A stretch of 64,000 nucleotides of DNA, taken from positions 13,330,001 through 13,394,000 of the forward strand of contig AP026540.1 of assembly GCA_026075535.2 (NCBI GenBank), given 5' to 3'. The translations under genes and the position numbers were made by a program. The notes beneath the pieces are model-generated. The model worked only from the letters and a program-made list of their open reading frames with translations, was not told the DNA's origin and made no database searches. Of this stretch, positions 22,803-34,390 are shown piece after piece. The stretch is from Tricholoma matsutake. Its lineage: Eukaryota; Basidiomycota; Agaricomycetes; Agaricales; Tricholomataceae. Position 1 is the first letter of the stretch. Each line of letters starts with the position of its first letter.

Positions 22803-23122
22803 GATAGTGTTTAAGGGTCCAGTCCAGTCTAGTTTTTTGACCCAAAAACATAAAGACCGCAACCTAAACCAGGCCAGGACCGACCCGGATACTGCTAGAA
22901 TGGAAATGGACCACCTAGGACCGGTCCTTTCTGGTTAAAAGACTGAAAAAGACTGGTTAAGACTGGTTCAGACCAATGTTTTGTTGTGAAATTTGTCATA
23001 TTAATATAACCATATGTATCTTAGCAAATATTACCCGGACCTTATAACCACTGTACAGATGGATAGACATTGTAATTCCCCAACATTTGGTCTAACTTTT
23101 AAGACATTTCATCAAGATCTGC
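22803..23122 (-). mobile_element. hAT MITE family T fragment
   Basis: It begins TAGTGTTTAAGGGTCCAGTC, the family T terminus, and its inner words are the reverse complement of those near the right end of the copy at 8068-8658 (for example CCCCAACATTTGG, TTCATCAAGATCTG). The other end is missing. Confidence 0.7.
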
Positions 23123-23149
23123 ACAAGTTCCCAAGTGCCCATCTCCTTC

Positions 23150-23286
23150 AGCAAATCCAACTCTTCCTTCATGGCTATTTGTCACTCTGGCCACTCTAGG
23201 GAGTTCCTAGCATCCTTTAGGCTGGTAAGTTTGTCTCCAGTGATTATTGTGTATATCTCTTCAATTGATAGGAAGGTTTCTTCATT
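23150..23286 (+). repeat. Dispersed repeat shared with 41590-41700
   Basis: TCCTTTAGGCTGGTAAGTTTG, CTCTTCAATTGATAGGAAGG and neighbouring words occur in the same order at both places. The gene or element they come from is not recognised. Confidence 0.6.
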
Positions 23287-23455
23287 AGTGTTTTAAGGTT
23301 CAGTTCAGTCCAGTTTTTTGACCCCAAAGTGGGTTAACCATGACTGTAACTGGTCCAGACTGCAACCCTAAGTGATGTAGACCATAACTGAACTGATTGG
23401 GACTGGTCCCATCAGTTCAGTTATGGTCCAAAAAACTGGTTTTGACCAGTTTTCC
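23287..23455. mobile_element. hAT MITE family T fragment
   Basis: The left end TAGTGTTTTAAGGTTCAGTTC is followed by the typical CAGTCCAGTTTTTTGACC and by ACTGGTTTTGACCAGTTTTC near 23430. No matching second end. Confidence 0.6.
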
Positions 23456-23515
23456 CCCCATTTTTTCACACTAACTAAATTTAATTATGCATATGAAATA
23501 AAATAAATATAGAAA

Positions 23516-23545
23516 CACCCTGTGAGCAGTTGCTCGCAGCGGTGC
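23516..23545. repeat. Dispersed palindrome copy
   Basis: CACCCTGTGAGCA-GT-TGCTCGCAGCGGTG, an imperfect copy of the family at 14259. Confidence 0.75.
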
Positions 23546-23830
23546 AGTGTAGCTACTTAGAGAATGAAAAAAAAGAGAACAAAAAAGAAAAAGAAAAAAG
23601 AACAGCCCCACCATCTCACATTTGTAGCAAGGGTGGGGTCCTACTGCCATTTGTTCATTGTCCCATTGTTCATCCTCCCCGCTGTTTGTTGTTCCCCACC
23701 ATTCATCATCCTCGCTGTTTGTTGTCTGTCATTCATTGGCCTGGTACCCCCTGTTCATTATTCCCTGCCATGCATCATCCGCACTGTTCATCATCATCAG
23801 CAGCAGCCATTGCCATAACAGTACTCATTG

Positions 23831-23861
23831 CCACCCTGTGAGCAGAGGCTCACAGCGGTGG
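23831..23861. repeat. Dispersed palindrome copy
   Basis: CCACCCTGTGAGCAG-AGG-CTCACAGCGGTGG; arms paired except in the centre and one inserted base. Confidence 0.75.
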
Positions 23862-23879
23862 CAATCGTATGTCCAGCAC

Positions 23880-24653
23880 ATATTAGACATGTCTGAGTCC
23901 TAAGAGAAATCATGCAATGGAAAAGCAATGGAGACATGTCATCCTCTTGTCTCTTTGGCCTCTTCAAACGACATGTAAATAGGTTAGAATTAAGTGTAAG
24001 ATAGTGCTTAACAGTGGAAAACTCACCGAGATATCTTATAGTTGTATAATACCCCCCTCCAAGCAAAATCCTGTCATAATAAAAGAACAACAAGATGCAA
24101 TCCTGTAGTCTTTTTGGACCCTTCAAACAACATGTAAATAGGTTAGAATAGAGCATAAGATGATGCTTAACAGTGGAAAACTCACTGAGATATATCATGG
24201 TTGTGTAATACCCCCCTCCAAGTGAAATCCTGTCATAACAAAAGAACAGCAAGATGCAATCCTGTAGTCTCCTCGGACCCTTCAAACGACATGTAAATAG
24301 GTTAGAATAGAGTGTAAGATGATGCTTAACAGTGGAAAACTCACTGAGATATATCATGGTTGTGTAATACCCCCCCTCCAAGTGAAATCCTGTCATAACA
24401 AAAGAATGGCAAGATGCAATGCTCTCATCTCTTTGGACCCTTCAAACGACATGTAAATATGTTAGAATCAAGTATAAGATCAAGGAAAATTCACAGAGAT
24501 ATATCATGGTTGTGTAATACCCCTCTCCAAGTGAAATCCTGTCATAACAAAAGAACAGAAAGATGCGATGCTCTTGTCTCTTTGGACCCTTCAAACAACA
24601 TGTAAATATGTTAGAATCAAGTATAAGATCAAGCTTAAGAAAGGAAAATTCAC
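23880..24653. repeat. Tandem array of about 150-160 bp units
   Basis: The word TAATACCCCCCTCCAAG recurs at 24048, 24207, 24366 and 24516 (spacing 159, 159 and 150). Each unit also holds CCTGTCATAACAAAAGAA, GACCCTTCAAACGACATG and TTCACAGAGATATATCATGG. The array is cut by the copia element at 24654-24659 and resumes at 38498, then again at 41104, after another insertion. A minus-strand open frame runs through three units, but repeats of this kind easily give such frames. Confidence 0.8.
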
Positions 24654-24658
24654 AGAGA

Positions 24659-24932
24659 TGTTGGAGCAGACTATATATGCTGCACAGCAGAAGAGACAAC
24701 AAGTTCCTTACAATCTACCTGGGGTTTAGTAAGACTTACAGCTAGGGTTAGCAGAGGTAAGAACACTGTGTTCTTAGTATGGTACAGGTTCTCCTTATAT
24801 ACATAAATATAAGGCAGTCACATGACTCAGGAATGTGTTTACCACATGTATGCTTAGTAAGCACAGTTACATGTGTATGCTGCATGTATTGCCTCATGTA
24901 TACAGCATGCATCATGGGGATTAATTTCAACA
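24659..24932 (-). repeat. 3' LTR of the copia element
   Basis: 274 bp, TGTTGGAGCAGAC...TTAATTTCAACA on the plus strand. It includes the near-palindromic CCTTATATACATAAATATAAGG, which would hold the TATA element. Confidence 0.9.
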
Positions 24933-24963
24933 CCCCCCTCAAACTGTACAGTGCTCTAAGCAG

Positions 24964-25579
24964 CTAAGTTTGAATCTTGAAAGTAATTCTGAGAGAGTCT
25001 CTAAATTTCCTGAATAGGATGGCACCAAGGTTCTTTGTGAACATGTCTGCCAGATTATCACTTCCAGGAATGAAAATGATGGTGACTTTGTCATTTTCTA
25101 TGCATTTGCAGGTATAGTGGTAGTGAATGTCTATATGTTTGGTCCTTCTTTCCTGAACTGGATTTGATCCAATAAAGATGGATCCCTGATTATCAGCGCA
25201 GATTGGTATGCGCTTCAGTATATATCCAAGTTCCTGGAATAAGGACTCTATCCACACTATCTGCTGACAAGTGTCAGAGAGAGCCATATATTTGGCTTCT
25301 GTGGATGACAGTGCTACAGTTTTTTGTAAATGGGACTGCCAGCACACAATGCCACTCACTAGAGTAGCAAAGTAACCCATTGTAGATCAGTGCTTGACAG
25401 TGTCAGCTGCCCAATCAGAATCTGTGAAGGCCTGTAGCCCTTTGGATTTCTCTCCATCGTAGACAATATTATATTTCTAGGTTCCCACCAGATAGCACAT
25501 GATGTACATCGCTTTGTCTAGATGTTCTTGGCTAGGATTAGCTGAGAATTTCGACATCTTGATTACTGCATAAGCGATA
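24964..25579 (-). pseudogene. Copia RT tail and RNase H
   Basis: After the C insertion the copia pol resumes with YIMCYLVGT-like and FTDSDWAADTVKH (stop) then MGYFATLVSGIVCWQSHLQK, TVALSSTEAKYMALSDTCQQ, CADNQGSIFIGSNPVQERRT, KHIDIHYHYTCKCIE and VTIIFIPGSDNLADMFTKNL. These are the copia RNase H motifs, including the SSTEAEY-type and KHIDIRYH-type signatures. The reading frame ends at 24964, 31 bp before the LTR. Confidence 0.88.
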
Positions 25580-25584
25580 TCAGG

Positions 25585-25986
25585 TGTTAGGAAACCACCC
25601 CATTACCTAGTAAAATTTCATTTTTATTTTATTATGTTGAATTATGCTACATGACACCAAATGACACTACACTTTGATAGCATGAAAATTTTATTTTGCA
25701 CACATCAATAGGTACGTGCATGTGTGAATGCATCAGTAACAACAATGTACAATATATGTAACATAGTATATAAACCCTAAATATATGCCTAGGGGACCCC
25801 AGTTGTGTTCTCTTAGGTATTCCACCTATGCTTTCAGTGTGAAAGGCCTTTCTCAACCAACTCATCTATTAATAACCCCTTGCATCAAAACCATCAATTC
25901 CCCCATCATGAGCGCAGATCCCGCCCCCTTCTTGTAGAGAGAACCTGCCTGGTCTTAGCTAGCAGATAGTGGGTGTCACCCTAACA
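25585..25986 (+). repeat. 5' LTR of element C
   Basis: 402 bp with a TATA-like AGTATATAAACCC at about 25766 as likely promoter. The following GAAGAACACAACTTCCC is the expected place for the primer-binding site, which I do not recognise. Confidence 0.9.
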
Positions 25987-26420
25987 GAAGAACACAACTT
26001 CCCATATCAGTGCGCCTTCTCTTACTTGTGCATACGTCATTGTTTCACTGCGCCACATCCGATTACTCATCCTTTCGGCACGAGCCGGAAGTACTTGTAT
26101 ATACATAATCTACCTTTTCTTTCATAAGCTGATGCCAGGCCTCGCCTTACATTGCGACTGCATTGGATCTGGTTTAGTTACAATTTACATCACTCTATTC
26201 AGATGACTATTTTAGTTACAAGCTGAATTCAGTGTTATCTCCAAGATCAGGCACTGTTGGAAGGGTTATTGATCCAAAGTGTCAAATTAGGCACCTGACA
26301 AACGATGAACGATCGACAAACGATTGACAAACCATCATGTGACCCATAAATGTTTGGAGAGGTCTCGAAGAACAAATCTTGAGTTTGTCAAAGAAGTGAT
26401 TTATCACAGATTTTACAATT

Positions 26421-27515
26421 ATGTCTGAACCTTCAACTTCTAATTCTGGCCCTAATCCTGTTCCCACATCAGCACTAGAGGTGAAAATTGATGCACTTAC
26501 AGTGCAAATGTTGCAATTAGTGTCAGTGTTGGCAGCATCACAGCCCAGACAAGCAGAAGTACAGCCAGAGACAACAGGAGAAAGAGATGATGAGATGGAG
26601 GAGATGGTGGAGTGGATATCACAGGAGGATGAGACAGTGGAGAAATCTGGAAATGGAAAAGTGCACTTACCTAAGTATGCGCCCCCGCAAATCTTTGATG
26701 GTACCATGGAGAATACAAAATCCTTCATCAGCTCTATAGTATTGTACATCCATGGGAGGAAGCCAGAGTTTTGTACAGCCAAGTCTAGGATTATGTTTGC
26801 TCTCTCATACATTCAGGGGGGGGAAAGCACAGTTCTGGAGAAACGAGGCTATTAATCAAATTGCCATGGGAAATAAACCATTTGCAACCTTCCAGGAATT
26901 TCTGGAGAGATTGGAGGCACAGTTTGGAGACCCTAATCCAAAGGTGACAGCCAATGCTAAATTAAAGACCATGCACCAAGGTTCCCTAATGGCAGATGAA
27001 TTTATTTTGCAGTTCAAAGCAGAAGCTTCGCAAATGGACATGGGAGAAGCTGCATTGGTAGAGTTTTTGAAAGCAGGATTAAATCCCTCTTTATTCAAGT
27101 CTATCTACTGACTACCTTCTATGCCACAGAAGTTGGATGAGTGGTATAATTGGGCAATGCGCCTTGACTGGCAATATCGGCAGGAACAGGTGGAGTCAAA
27201 GTTGATGTACGGAAGTAGTAAATTTGGAAAGTCATCAGGAGGAAAGTCTGAGAAAGGAAAGGCACCTCAGGTGCAAGCTCCGAGGGCACAGCCACTGGCC
27301 ATGGCAGTGACATTTATAGTTATGGAGTCAGCAGCACCAGCAGAGGCAATAGAGGTTGATCAAGCAGGGAGATGAGCCCCACTTAAATGTTTTAACTGTG
27401 GGCAGTTAGGACACATTTCTAGGAATTGTAGGCAGAAAATAAAGATTAGGGAAGCTACAATTGAGGAAGTGAAGCTGGAGGAAGGCAAGCAGAAGAATTT
27501 TGTGGAAGAGTCCCA
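26421..27515 (+). pseudogene. gag of element C, frameshifted
   Basis: The start MSEPSTSNSGPNPVPTSALE leads into VHLPKYAPPQIFDGTMENTK. An 8-G run at 26816-26823 shifts the frame by one base; the other frame continues AQFWRNEAINQIAMGN, FQEFLERLEAQFGDP, KLKTMHQGSLMADEFI and LVEFLKAGLNPSL. A stop at 27110, a second frame with LDEWYNWAMRLDWQYRQEQ, and a TGA at 27373 (R to stop) follow. The CCHC knuckle CFNCGQLGHISRNC lies at 27388-27429. The protein would form the particle shell. Confidence 0.88.
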
Positions 27516-28100
27516 GTGAAGGTTTCCCCATTGGTGACCCAGAATTGTTACAATGTATTAGTATCCGAGGAAACACAGAGCAAATCAGAAAAGGAAATCG
27601 AGGAGGAGTACAACTGTTGTGAATCACGTGACCAAGGAAATTGCCAAGCATCATTTCTGAAAACCCCTAAATTCTTTATTTGCTCTGTGCGAATAGAACC
27701 CGAAATCACCTTGACTGTGGGACTGAAGACAGTGGACACGCATGCAGCTATTGATGTGGAAGCATTGCTTGATAGTGGTGCTACAGGATTATTTATTAAT
27801 CAGTCCTTAATTACTGGAAACAGTATTAACACATGCAAGCTGGTGCAACCTATAATGGTGTACAATATTGATGGAACAGTCAATCGTGGAGGAACTATCA
27901 AGTAGGAGGTGACTATGGTCCTAAAGTATCAGGAGCATCAGGAGCGAGCCATATTCGAAGTGTGTGATCTTGGGGAAAACCAATCTAATAATAGGATGTC
28001 CATGGTTATGGAAGCATAATCCCAAAATTGATTGGAAAACTGGGAAAGTACAAATGACTCATTGTCCTAAGGAATGTAATGTGTATGGGAGGAAGATGAA
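27516..28100 (+). pseudogene. Aspartic protease of element C
   Basis: LLDSGATGLFINQSL is the retropepsin active site; VYNIDGTVNRGGTIK then a TAG (CAG to TAG) at 27903, and LIIGCPWLWKHNPKIDWKTG further on. It would cut the polyprotein. Broken by the stop and a frame change near 27960. Confidence 0.85.
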
Positions 28101-28249
28101 GAAGGAAAAAAGGAAAAAGAAAGAGAAAGAATGTCTGAGGAAGGATGGAGGAAGTGGAGGATGAGGAAATGCCAAATGAGGAAGTTCCGATCATGATCGA
28201 GAAAGAAGAGCAGAAGCAAACCTTTAGAGCAATTCATGGAGGACAGTCA

Positions 28250-29680
28250 TGGGACAAGAATATCATGAAGGTGGAGAAGCCAGTGGAGGAATGGGTGCCA
28301 AAAGTGTATCATGAATATCTGTCAGTATTCCAGAAGAAGGAGTCTGAGTGAATGCCAGTGTGGAACCCATGGGATCATGCGATCGAGATGAAGCCAGGGT
28401 TTGTGCTGAAGAAGTTGAAGGTATATCCATTATCTCTGATGGAACAAGAAGAAGTGGATGCATTCCTGAAGGAGCAATTGTGCAAAGGATACATATGACC
28501 TTCAAAATCACCACAGACATCACCAATATTCTTCATGCCAAAGAAAGACCAAAGGAAGAGGATGTGTACAGATTATAGGTATCTGAATGAGTGGACAGTG
28601 AAGAACGCATACCCCCTGCCATTGATGTCAGAAATAATTGACAAGGTGGGAAAAGCCAAGGTCTTTACAAAATTGGATTTACAATGGGGATACAACAATG
28701 TATGAATAAAGAAAGGAGATGAGTGGAAGGCCATATTTGCCATGCATCGAGGATCCTTCGAGCCGCTTGTCATGTTTTTTGGGATGACTAATAGTCCCCT
28801 GACCTTTCAAAATATGATGAACAACATTTTCAAGGACGTAATAGACAAAGGCATGGTAATAATATTTATTGACGACATTCTGATATTCATGGAGGATGAA
28901 GAGAATCATGAGGTGATAGTGCAGGAGGTGTTAGGGAGGTTGGCAGAGAATGATCTATTTTTGAAACCGGAGAAGTGTGTGTTTGGGGCAAGTGAGATTG
29001 AGTTCCTAGGATTATTGATTGGCCCTGATGGGATCAAAATGGATCCGATCAAGGTACAGGCAATCACAGATTGGCCTGCGCCCACCCATGTCAAGGAGGT
29101 TCAAGCCTCACAAGTTATTATCGTCGCTTTGTGCACAATTTTTCTAAAATTGCTGCACCCTTACATAACCTTATGTGAAAGGGAGTAGTATGGAGGTGGG
29201 GAGAGCAGCAGCAGACAGTGTTTGAGGAGTTGAAGAGGAAGTTTGTGGAGGGACCAATATTAGCCCCAGTAGATTTCACATGCCCTTTGCAAGTGGAATC
29301 TGATGCATCCAATTTTGCTACTGGAGCAGTATTATCAATGCTGTGCAAAGATGACAAATGGCATCCTTGTGCATATTTGTCCTGAGGGTTGAATGATGTG
29401 GAAAGGAATTATGATGTGCATGACAAAGAGATGTTAGGGATAATATGAGCATTGGAGGCGTAGAGGCATTATTTGGAGGGATGTACACATCAGATTGAGA
29501 TCTGGACAGATCATCAAAATCTGCAATACTTCATGTCCCCTACAAAGCTTAATCCCTGGCAAGCACATTGGGCACTATTCCTATCGCATTTCAATTTTCA
29601 CTTGGTCCACAAAGCAGGAAGCTTAATGAGGAAAGCAGATGCATTTTCCAGAGGTATTGATCATAAAAGGGGGGTGTAGG
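28250..29680 (+). pseudogene. RT and RNase H of element C
   Basis: Visible motifs: EWVPKVYHEYLSVFQKKESE, stop, [18 protein letters not shown] stop [51 protein letters not shown] stop IKKGDEWKAIF, VMFFGMTNSPLTFQNMMN, FIDDILIFMED (catalytic Asp pair kept), EKCVFGASEIEFLGLLIG. RNase H follows with DASNFATGAVLS, ERNYDVHDKEMLGI, IEIWTDHQNLQYFMSPTKLNP. Most stops replace Arg in positions where CGA is expected. Confidence 0.9.
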
Positions 29681-29939
29681 AGGACAATAAGAATGTTACC
29701 TTGCTCAAACCTGAATACTTTCGCATTTGTGCTATGCGTCAAGGGCATCTATTAATAGATAGCTCAGAAATGAAAATGTTGTCTAAAATTAGACAATGTT
29801 CGGAAATGGATGATGAAGTAGTGGAAGCCATGGAAGCTCTGAAGGGAGAGAAGAAAGGTAATATCAAAGGAGATGAATGGGCTGAGGAACAAGGGTTGGT
29901 GTTGTTTCAAGGAAAAGTGTATGTACCAAAGGATCAGGA

Positions 29940-31323
29940 TTTCTGAAGGGAGATCATCTGGTTACATCATAATACGCCAACTGCCGGACACCCAGGAAGA
30001 TGGAAGATGTTGGAATTAGTAATGAGAAATTATTGGTGGCCCAGAATTTCAAAGTATGTGTTGGGGTATGTGGATGGATGTGATATGTGCATGAGGGGGA
30101 AGAAATTTCCAGAAAAACCTGCAGGAAAATTAATGCCGAACCCTATACCTAAAGTGCCGTGGCGAGATATATCTGTGGATTTTATTACCAGATTACCCAA
30201 GGCTCAAGGGTATGATGCAATATTTGTAGTATGTGACTGCTTCCCAAAGGAGGTCCATATTATTCCTACTACTACAGAAACCTCATCATTAGGCTTGGCA
30301 TGCCTCTATCTAAATCAGGTATGGCAGCTACATGGGTTACCCGATACCATTATCTCCAATTGCAGACCACAATTTGCTTCTGCATTTATGCAAGAACTGA
30401 ACAACATATGGGAATTCAAGCTAAACTATCTATTCTATGGCATATCACCCACAGACTGATGGGCAGACAGAGAGAATGAACCAGGAGTTGGAGCAGTACC
30501 TACATATGTTTGTCAACTACCAACAAACTGACTGGCCCAAATGGCTGGCAATTGCCGAATTTTCCCACAATAACAAATTCCATTCAGCTACTTGTATGTC
30601 ACCCTTTTTTGTGAATTATGGATATCATCCTCGCATGGGAGTAGAACCCAGAAGGGAAGTCAAAGTACAGTCGGTAGAAGACTTTGTATCTAAAATGCAA
30701 AAGGTACAAGAGGAAGCAGAGGCGGCATTGAACAAAGCACATGATGACATGATGCAACATGCAGATTGTACTCGAGCATGCGCTCCAGAGTACAAAGTTG
30801 GTGACTTGGTATGGCTAAGTACCAAGGACCTGAATATTCCACGACCTTCAAGGAAACTTACGGAGAAACAAGTTGGCCCATATGCGATCTCTAAAGTGAT
30901 CTCGCCTAATGCAGTAGTGCTAAAATTACCCTGATCATTCAAGATTGATCCCAAGATTAATGTATCCTGCCTATGCCCTTACCACCCACCCACTATTCCT
31001 GGCCAACAAACTACTCCACAACCTCCGATAATAGTAGAAGGTGCTCCAGAATACATAGTTGAAGAAATTCTAGACTCACGTCTTCAACGGAACAAATTGG
31101 AGTTCTTAATAAAGTGGAAAAACTATACCGACAAAAGTAATTTGTGGGAACCCGAAGAGAATTGTAAGCGAGTGCATAATGCGATTGCCCAATTCTTTAA
31201 ACGTAATCTGAATGCTCCACGTCGCATTGCGAGAATGGTGTATGAGGGGATGAAATTCTGGCCTTACCAAAATTTCACAGAGGGGACAGACACAATATTT
31301 TCTTGCCTGGAAGTCGAGGCATA
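29940..31323 (+). pseudogene. Integrase and chromodomain of element C
   Basis: The zinc-binding part has HHNTPTAGHPGR and GCDMCMRGKKFP (H-H-C-C). The core has ISVDFITRLPKAQGYDAIFV with the first Asp, and DTIISNCRPQFASAFMQEL where the second catalytic Asp of SDRGPQF is Asn. The third acid is in TDGQTERMNQELEQYL, reached by a frame change at about 30440. A stop at 30934 precedes the chromodomain APEYIVEEILDSRLQ, LEFLIKWKNYTDKSNLWEPE, which in intact elements directs insertion to heterochromatin marks. The final stop at 31321-31323 is followed by the purine tract AAAAGGGGGG. Confidence 0.9.
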
Positions 31324-31335
31324 AAAGGGGGGTAA

Positions 31336-31736
31336 TGTTAGGAAACCACCCCATTACCTAATAAAATTTCATTTTTATTTTATTATGTTGAATTATGCTA
31401 CATGATGCCAAATGATGCTACACTTTGATAGCATGAGAATTTTATTTCGCATGCATCAATATGTATGCACATGTGCAAATGTGTCAGTAACAACAATGTA
31501 CAATATATGTAACATAGTATATAAACCCCAAATATATGCCTAGGGGACCCCAGTTGTGTTCTCTTAGGTATTCCACCTATGCTTTCAGTGTGAAAGGCCT
31601 TTCTCAACCAACTCATCTATTAATAACCCTCGCATCAAAACCATCAATTCCCCCATCATGAGTGCGGATCCTGCCCCCTTCTTGTAGAGAGAACCCACAT
31701 GGTCTTAGCTAGCAGATAGTGGGTGTCGCCCTAACA
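31336..31736 (+). repeat. 3' LTR of element C
   Basis: 401 bp, preceded by AAAAGGGGGGTAA. Same ends as the 5' LTR; most differences from it are C/T or G/A. Confidence 0.9.
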
Positions 31737-31741
31737 TCAGG

Positions 31742-32815
31742 TCACATTCCAAGCATCAGATACAATAAAGATCCAATCACAGACTGATATTTTGATCTAA
31801 GTGCCATGTTTGGCATCACTGTGTTTTCCAATGGTTTGTAACCAGTTGGGAGCAGAGTGGGGGCAACTTTGGCATTTGTCATCTCAAACCTCTCGAGCAC
31901 TTTGGCAAGATATTCAGTTTGATTGAGTTTGACTTTATTTGCAGTCTGGGTGATGTGCATGCCTAAGAATTCCATGACTTTTTCAGTACTATGGCACTCC
32001 CAATGCTTTAGACAAGCATTCTTCTTTTCATCCACAAGTTTCTTGTTCTTCCCCATGAACAAGCCATCATCAACATAGACCAGTGCAATAACAATGCTGC
32101 CTGTCTTAGGATCCTTGTGTATGAAAATGCCAGCATCAGAGCTGGCATGCACAAACCCAATGGTGTGCATAAATGCCTCTAGCTCTTTCCACCATGCTAG
32201 TGAGGCCTGTTTAAGGCCATACAATGCTTGGCGTAAGCACATTACTTTGTGCTCTTTTCCCTTGAGTCTGAAACCCTTGGGTTGATCCATATAGATCTCC
32301 TCATCTAGTTTGCCATATAAAAATGTGGTTTTTACATCTAGACTGGTCATATACATGCCTTCTAGAGATGCAAGTGCAAACATGAGGTGTACAGTCTCAT
32401 AGTGGACTACTGGTGAGAAAATCTCATCAAAGTCAACACCTTCGACTTGTGAAAAGCCTTTGGCCACAAGTCTGGCTCATTTTCTTCTGTCTGATTTCAC
32501 AGAGAAAAACCATCTATTTTTGATTGTTTTTTGATCATGTGGAAGATTGATGATGTCATACACTTGTCACTTGTGAAGAGCCTCTAATTCTTCATGACAA
32601 GCCTGTTTCCACTCAAGTTGCTGCTGCCATGGTAGGTGCACAATATCGTGAAATTGGTTTGGAATTTGGCTTATTTTGCTTGATGATGTGACTGCTTTTG
32701 ACAACAGCCAGCAAATAAGCTTATCTCCACCTTCCTTGGTTATCTTTTTAATATAACCTGCTTTGTCCTGTTCCCCCATTGGGTGATCATGTTCTTGATT
32801 ATTGGAATCGGGCAC
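31742..32815 (-). pseudogene. Copia reverse transcriptase
   Basis: From the 5' side: FHDIVHLPWQQQLEWKQACHEEL and EALHK (start of the RT), then after a TGA the open frame 32467-31742 with MAKGFSQVEGVDFDEIFSPV, LDVKTTFLYGKLDEEIYMDQ, CLRQALYGLKQASLAWWKEL, and the palm motif LVYVDDGLFMG with both Asp kept, then KVMEFLGMHITQ and KVLERFEMTNAKVAPTLLPT. The last codons are cut by the C element at 31741. Domain order is that of Ty1/copia. Confidence 0.9.
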
Positions 32816-33016
32816 ACTCTCGTGGGGTGCTGAACTTAGTCCAGCAACTGGTTCTTGCTGTTGAGATCATGGTCGTGTTCAGTTATGATCCGAATCTTGA
32901 CCCACAGATCTCTTCCAGTATCGATCACATGCAATGTCTCTCTCTATGTCAGAGGGGAGTCACTTCTCTCCATAGGTATTGCCAGGACAGTTTGGGATGT
33001 TCCTCTGCCTGCCTGA

Positions 33017-33485
33017 TCAACAGGGCAATTGCTGCCATTCCTGTTGATCATCATGTCTTGGACAAAAGTCCTCAGTGGTTACTGGAGGCAGCAGAGGAGG
33101 AGTGTCAGTCACATCGTCATGTGCATTTTGCTTGCTTGGTACATCATCATCATCTTTTTCTGATGACAGAGGAAAGGGCAGATTTTGTGGCAGTATAGAA
33201 TCATCGCCATCTGTTCCAGATGAGTGGTCATCATCTTCTGGTTCTGGAGGTGGAAAATCACCAAGGTCTGTCTTGGCAGGAGTTTTAGCTCTGGGACAGC
33301 ATGGGAACAACATTTAATAGTGCCATAGCACCAATGAATATTGCACCACTAAGTCGCATGAAATGGTATGCTTTAATGCCATCTTCTAATCCAAGGTATG
33401 TCATTAACTCCAATTGAGGAGCTAATGTGGTTGGATGTTTCTCCTTGGGTAGATAGACGTGAGCACCACAACCAAAGACCTTCAA
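33017..33485 (-). pseudogene. Copia integrase C-terminus and linker
   Basis: MKVFGCGAHVYLPKEKHPT, YLGLEDGIKAYHFMRLSGAI is the conserved end of copia integrases (normally FG-C-x-AYV...). The following frame is acidic and Pro-rich (DFPPPEPEDDDHSSGTDGDD), the linker between integrase and RT. Confidence 0.75.
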
Positions 33486-34342
33486 TCTGGGCAGACTTTA
33501 TTCAGGTCCTCAAAAGGTGTCAGCCATTTCAGGCACCTTATTGGGGTTTGGTTGTATAGGTGTGTTGCATGTTCAATACAAAATTCCCACCATGATTGTG
33601 GTAGACAAGTGGTAAATTGCAGGGTTTGCAACTTTTCCATTATTGTCCTTATGGCATGCTCTGTGTGCCCGTTCTGTTGGTGAATGTGGGGTGTGGACAT
33701 CTCTATTTTGATGCTGAAATTCTTGAGCATATTTTGTAGCTCACGATCTTTGAACTCCCCCCCTGGATCAACATGCCAGCACTTGATTGTAGCACCATAC
33801 TGGGTCAAAGCCATTGCCTGAAATTGTCTAATTGCCACAGCAGCATCAGACTTCTTTCTAAGGCACTGGACCCAGATATGTGACATTTTGTCATCTAGAA
33901 ATACAATGAAGTATTTATGTTTGTGGTATGATAGTACTGGGAGTTCCTTTAGATTGGAATGTATTAATTCAAAGGATTTCTCTGCATGTGAATTTGATTT
34001 GGGAAAAGATTTTGACATCATTTTCCCTTCAGTGCACCCTGGACATATAATTTTGTCTTTAGGAATAATTCAATTCCTTGGGAATTTTATGATGCTGTTA
34101 GGCATTTTTCCTAGTGCCTCTTTGGATGGGTGTCCAAGTTGCCTATGCCAAGTCAAGTAGTCAGCGACATACATGGTCACGACATTGATCCTCTTGGTGC
34201 TCAATATATGAGTCTGAGCCCAATAGATCATGTCATGTCTCCTAAGAGGGACACAATCTAATATTGGGTTTCCTTTCTCAAAAAATGAAATGTGTGCAGA
34301 GGAACCACGCACATCACTTCCATCTTGTAAAAAGATGCCCAT
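33482..34342 (-). pseudogene. Copia GAG-pre-integrase and integrase core
   Basis: 34342-34070 has the His-His part (LTWHRQLGHPSKEALGKMP). After a stop comes CPGC-containing sequence and the frame 34021-33482: ELIHSNLKELPVLSYHKHKY, FIVFLDDKMSHIWVQCL, ATIKCWHVDPGGEF with a catalytic Asp, and the third acid in NGHTEHAIRTIMEKLQTL. The D-D-35-E core is therefore present, but split from its zinc part by a stop. Confidence 0.88.
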
Positions 34343-34390
34343 TGACAGTAGTCGAGTACTACAGTCAGGTATGTAGTAGGCGGGGTATAA

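Larger units (their letters stand above)
25585..31736 (+). mobile_element. Ty3/gypsy chromodomain element C, full length, inactive
   Basis: Two LTRs (25585-25986 and 31336-31736) start TGTTAGGAAACC and end CCCTAACA. TCAGG lies at 25580-25584 and 31737-31741, a perfect 5-bp target duplication. Inside are gag, protease, RT, RNase H, integrase and a C-terminal chromodomain, which defines a chromovirus-type element. It sits inside the copia pol gene. The LTRs differ at roughly two dozen sites, mostly transitions. Many stops break pol, most of them at former CGA Arg codons. Confidence 0.93.

Noticed and set aside
23797..24396. A 199-residue minus-strand frame with three repeated units
   Set aside because: It follows the tandem array exactly; repeat units without stops give such frames, and there is no start context or domain.
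32779..33317. Plus-strand frames over the copia linker
   Set aside because: They are antisense shadows of the acidic integrase-RT linker on the minus strand.
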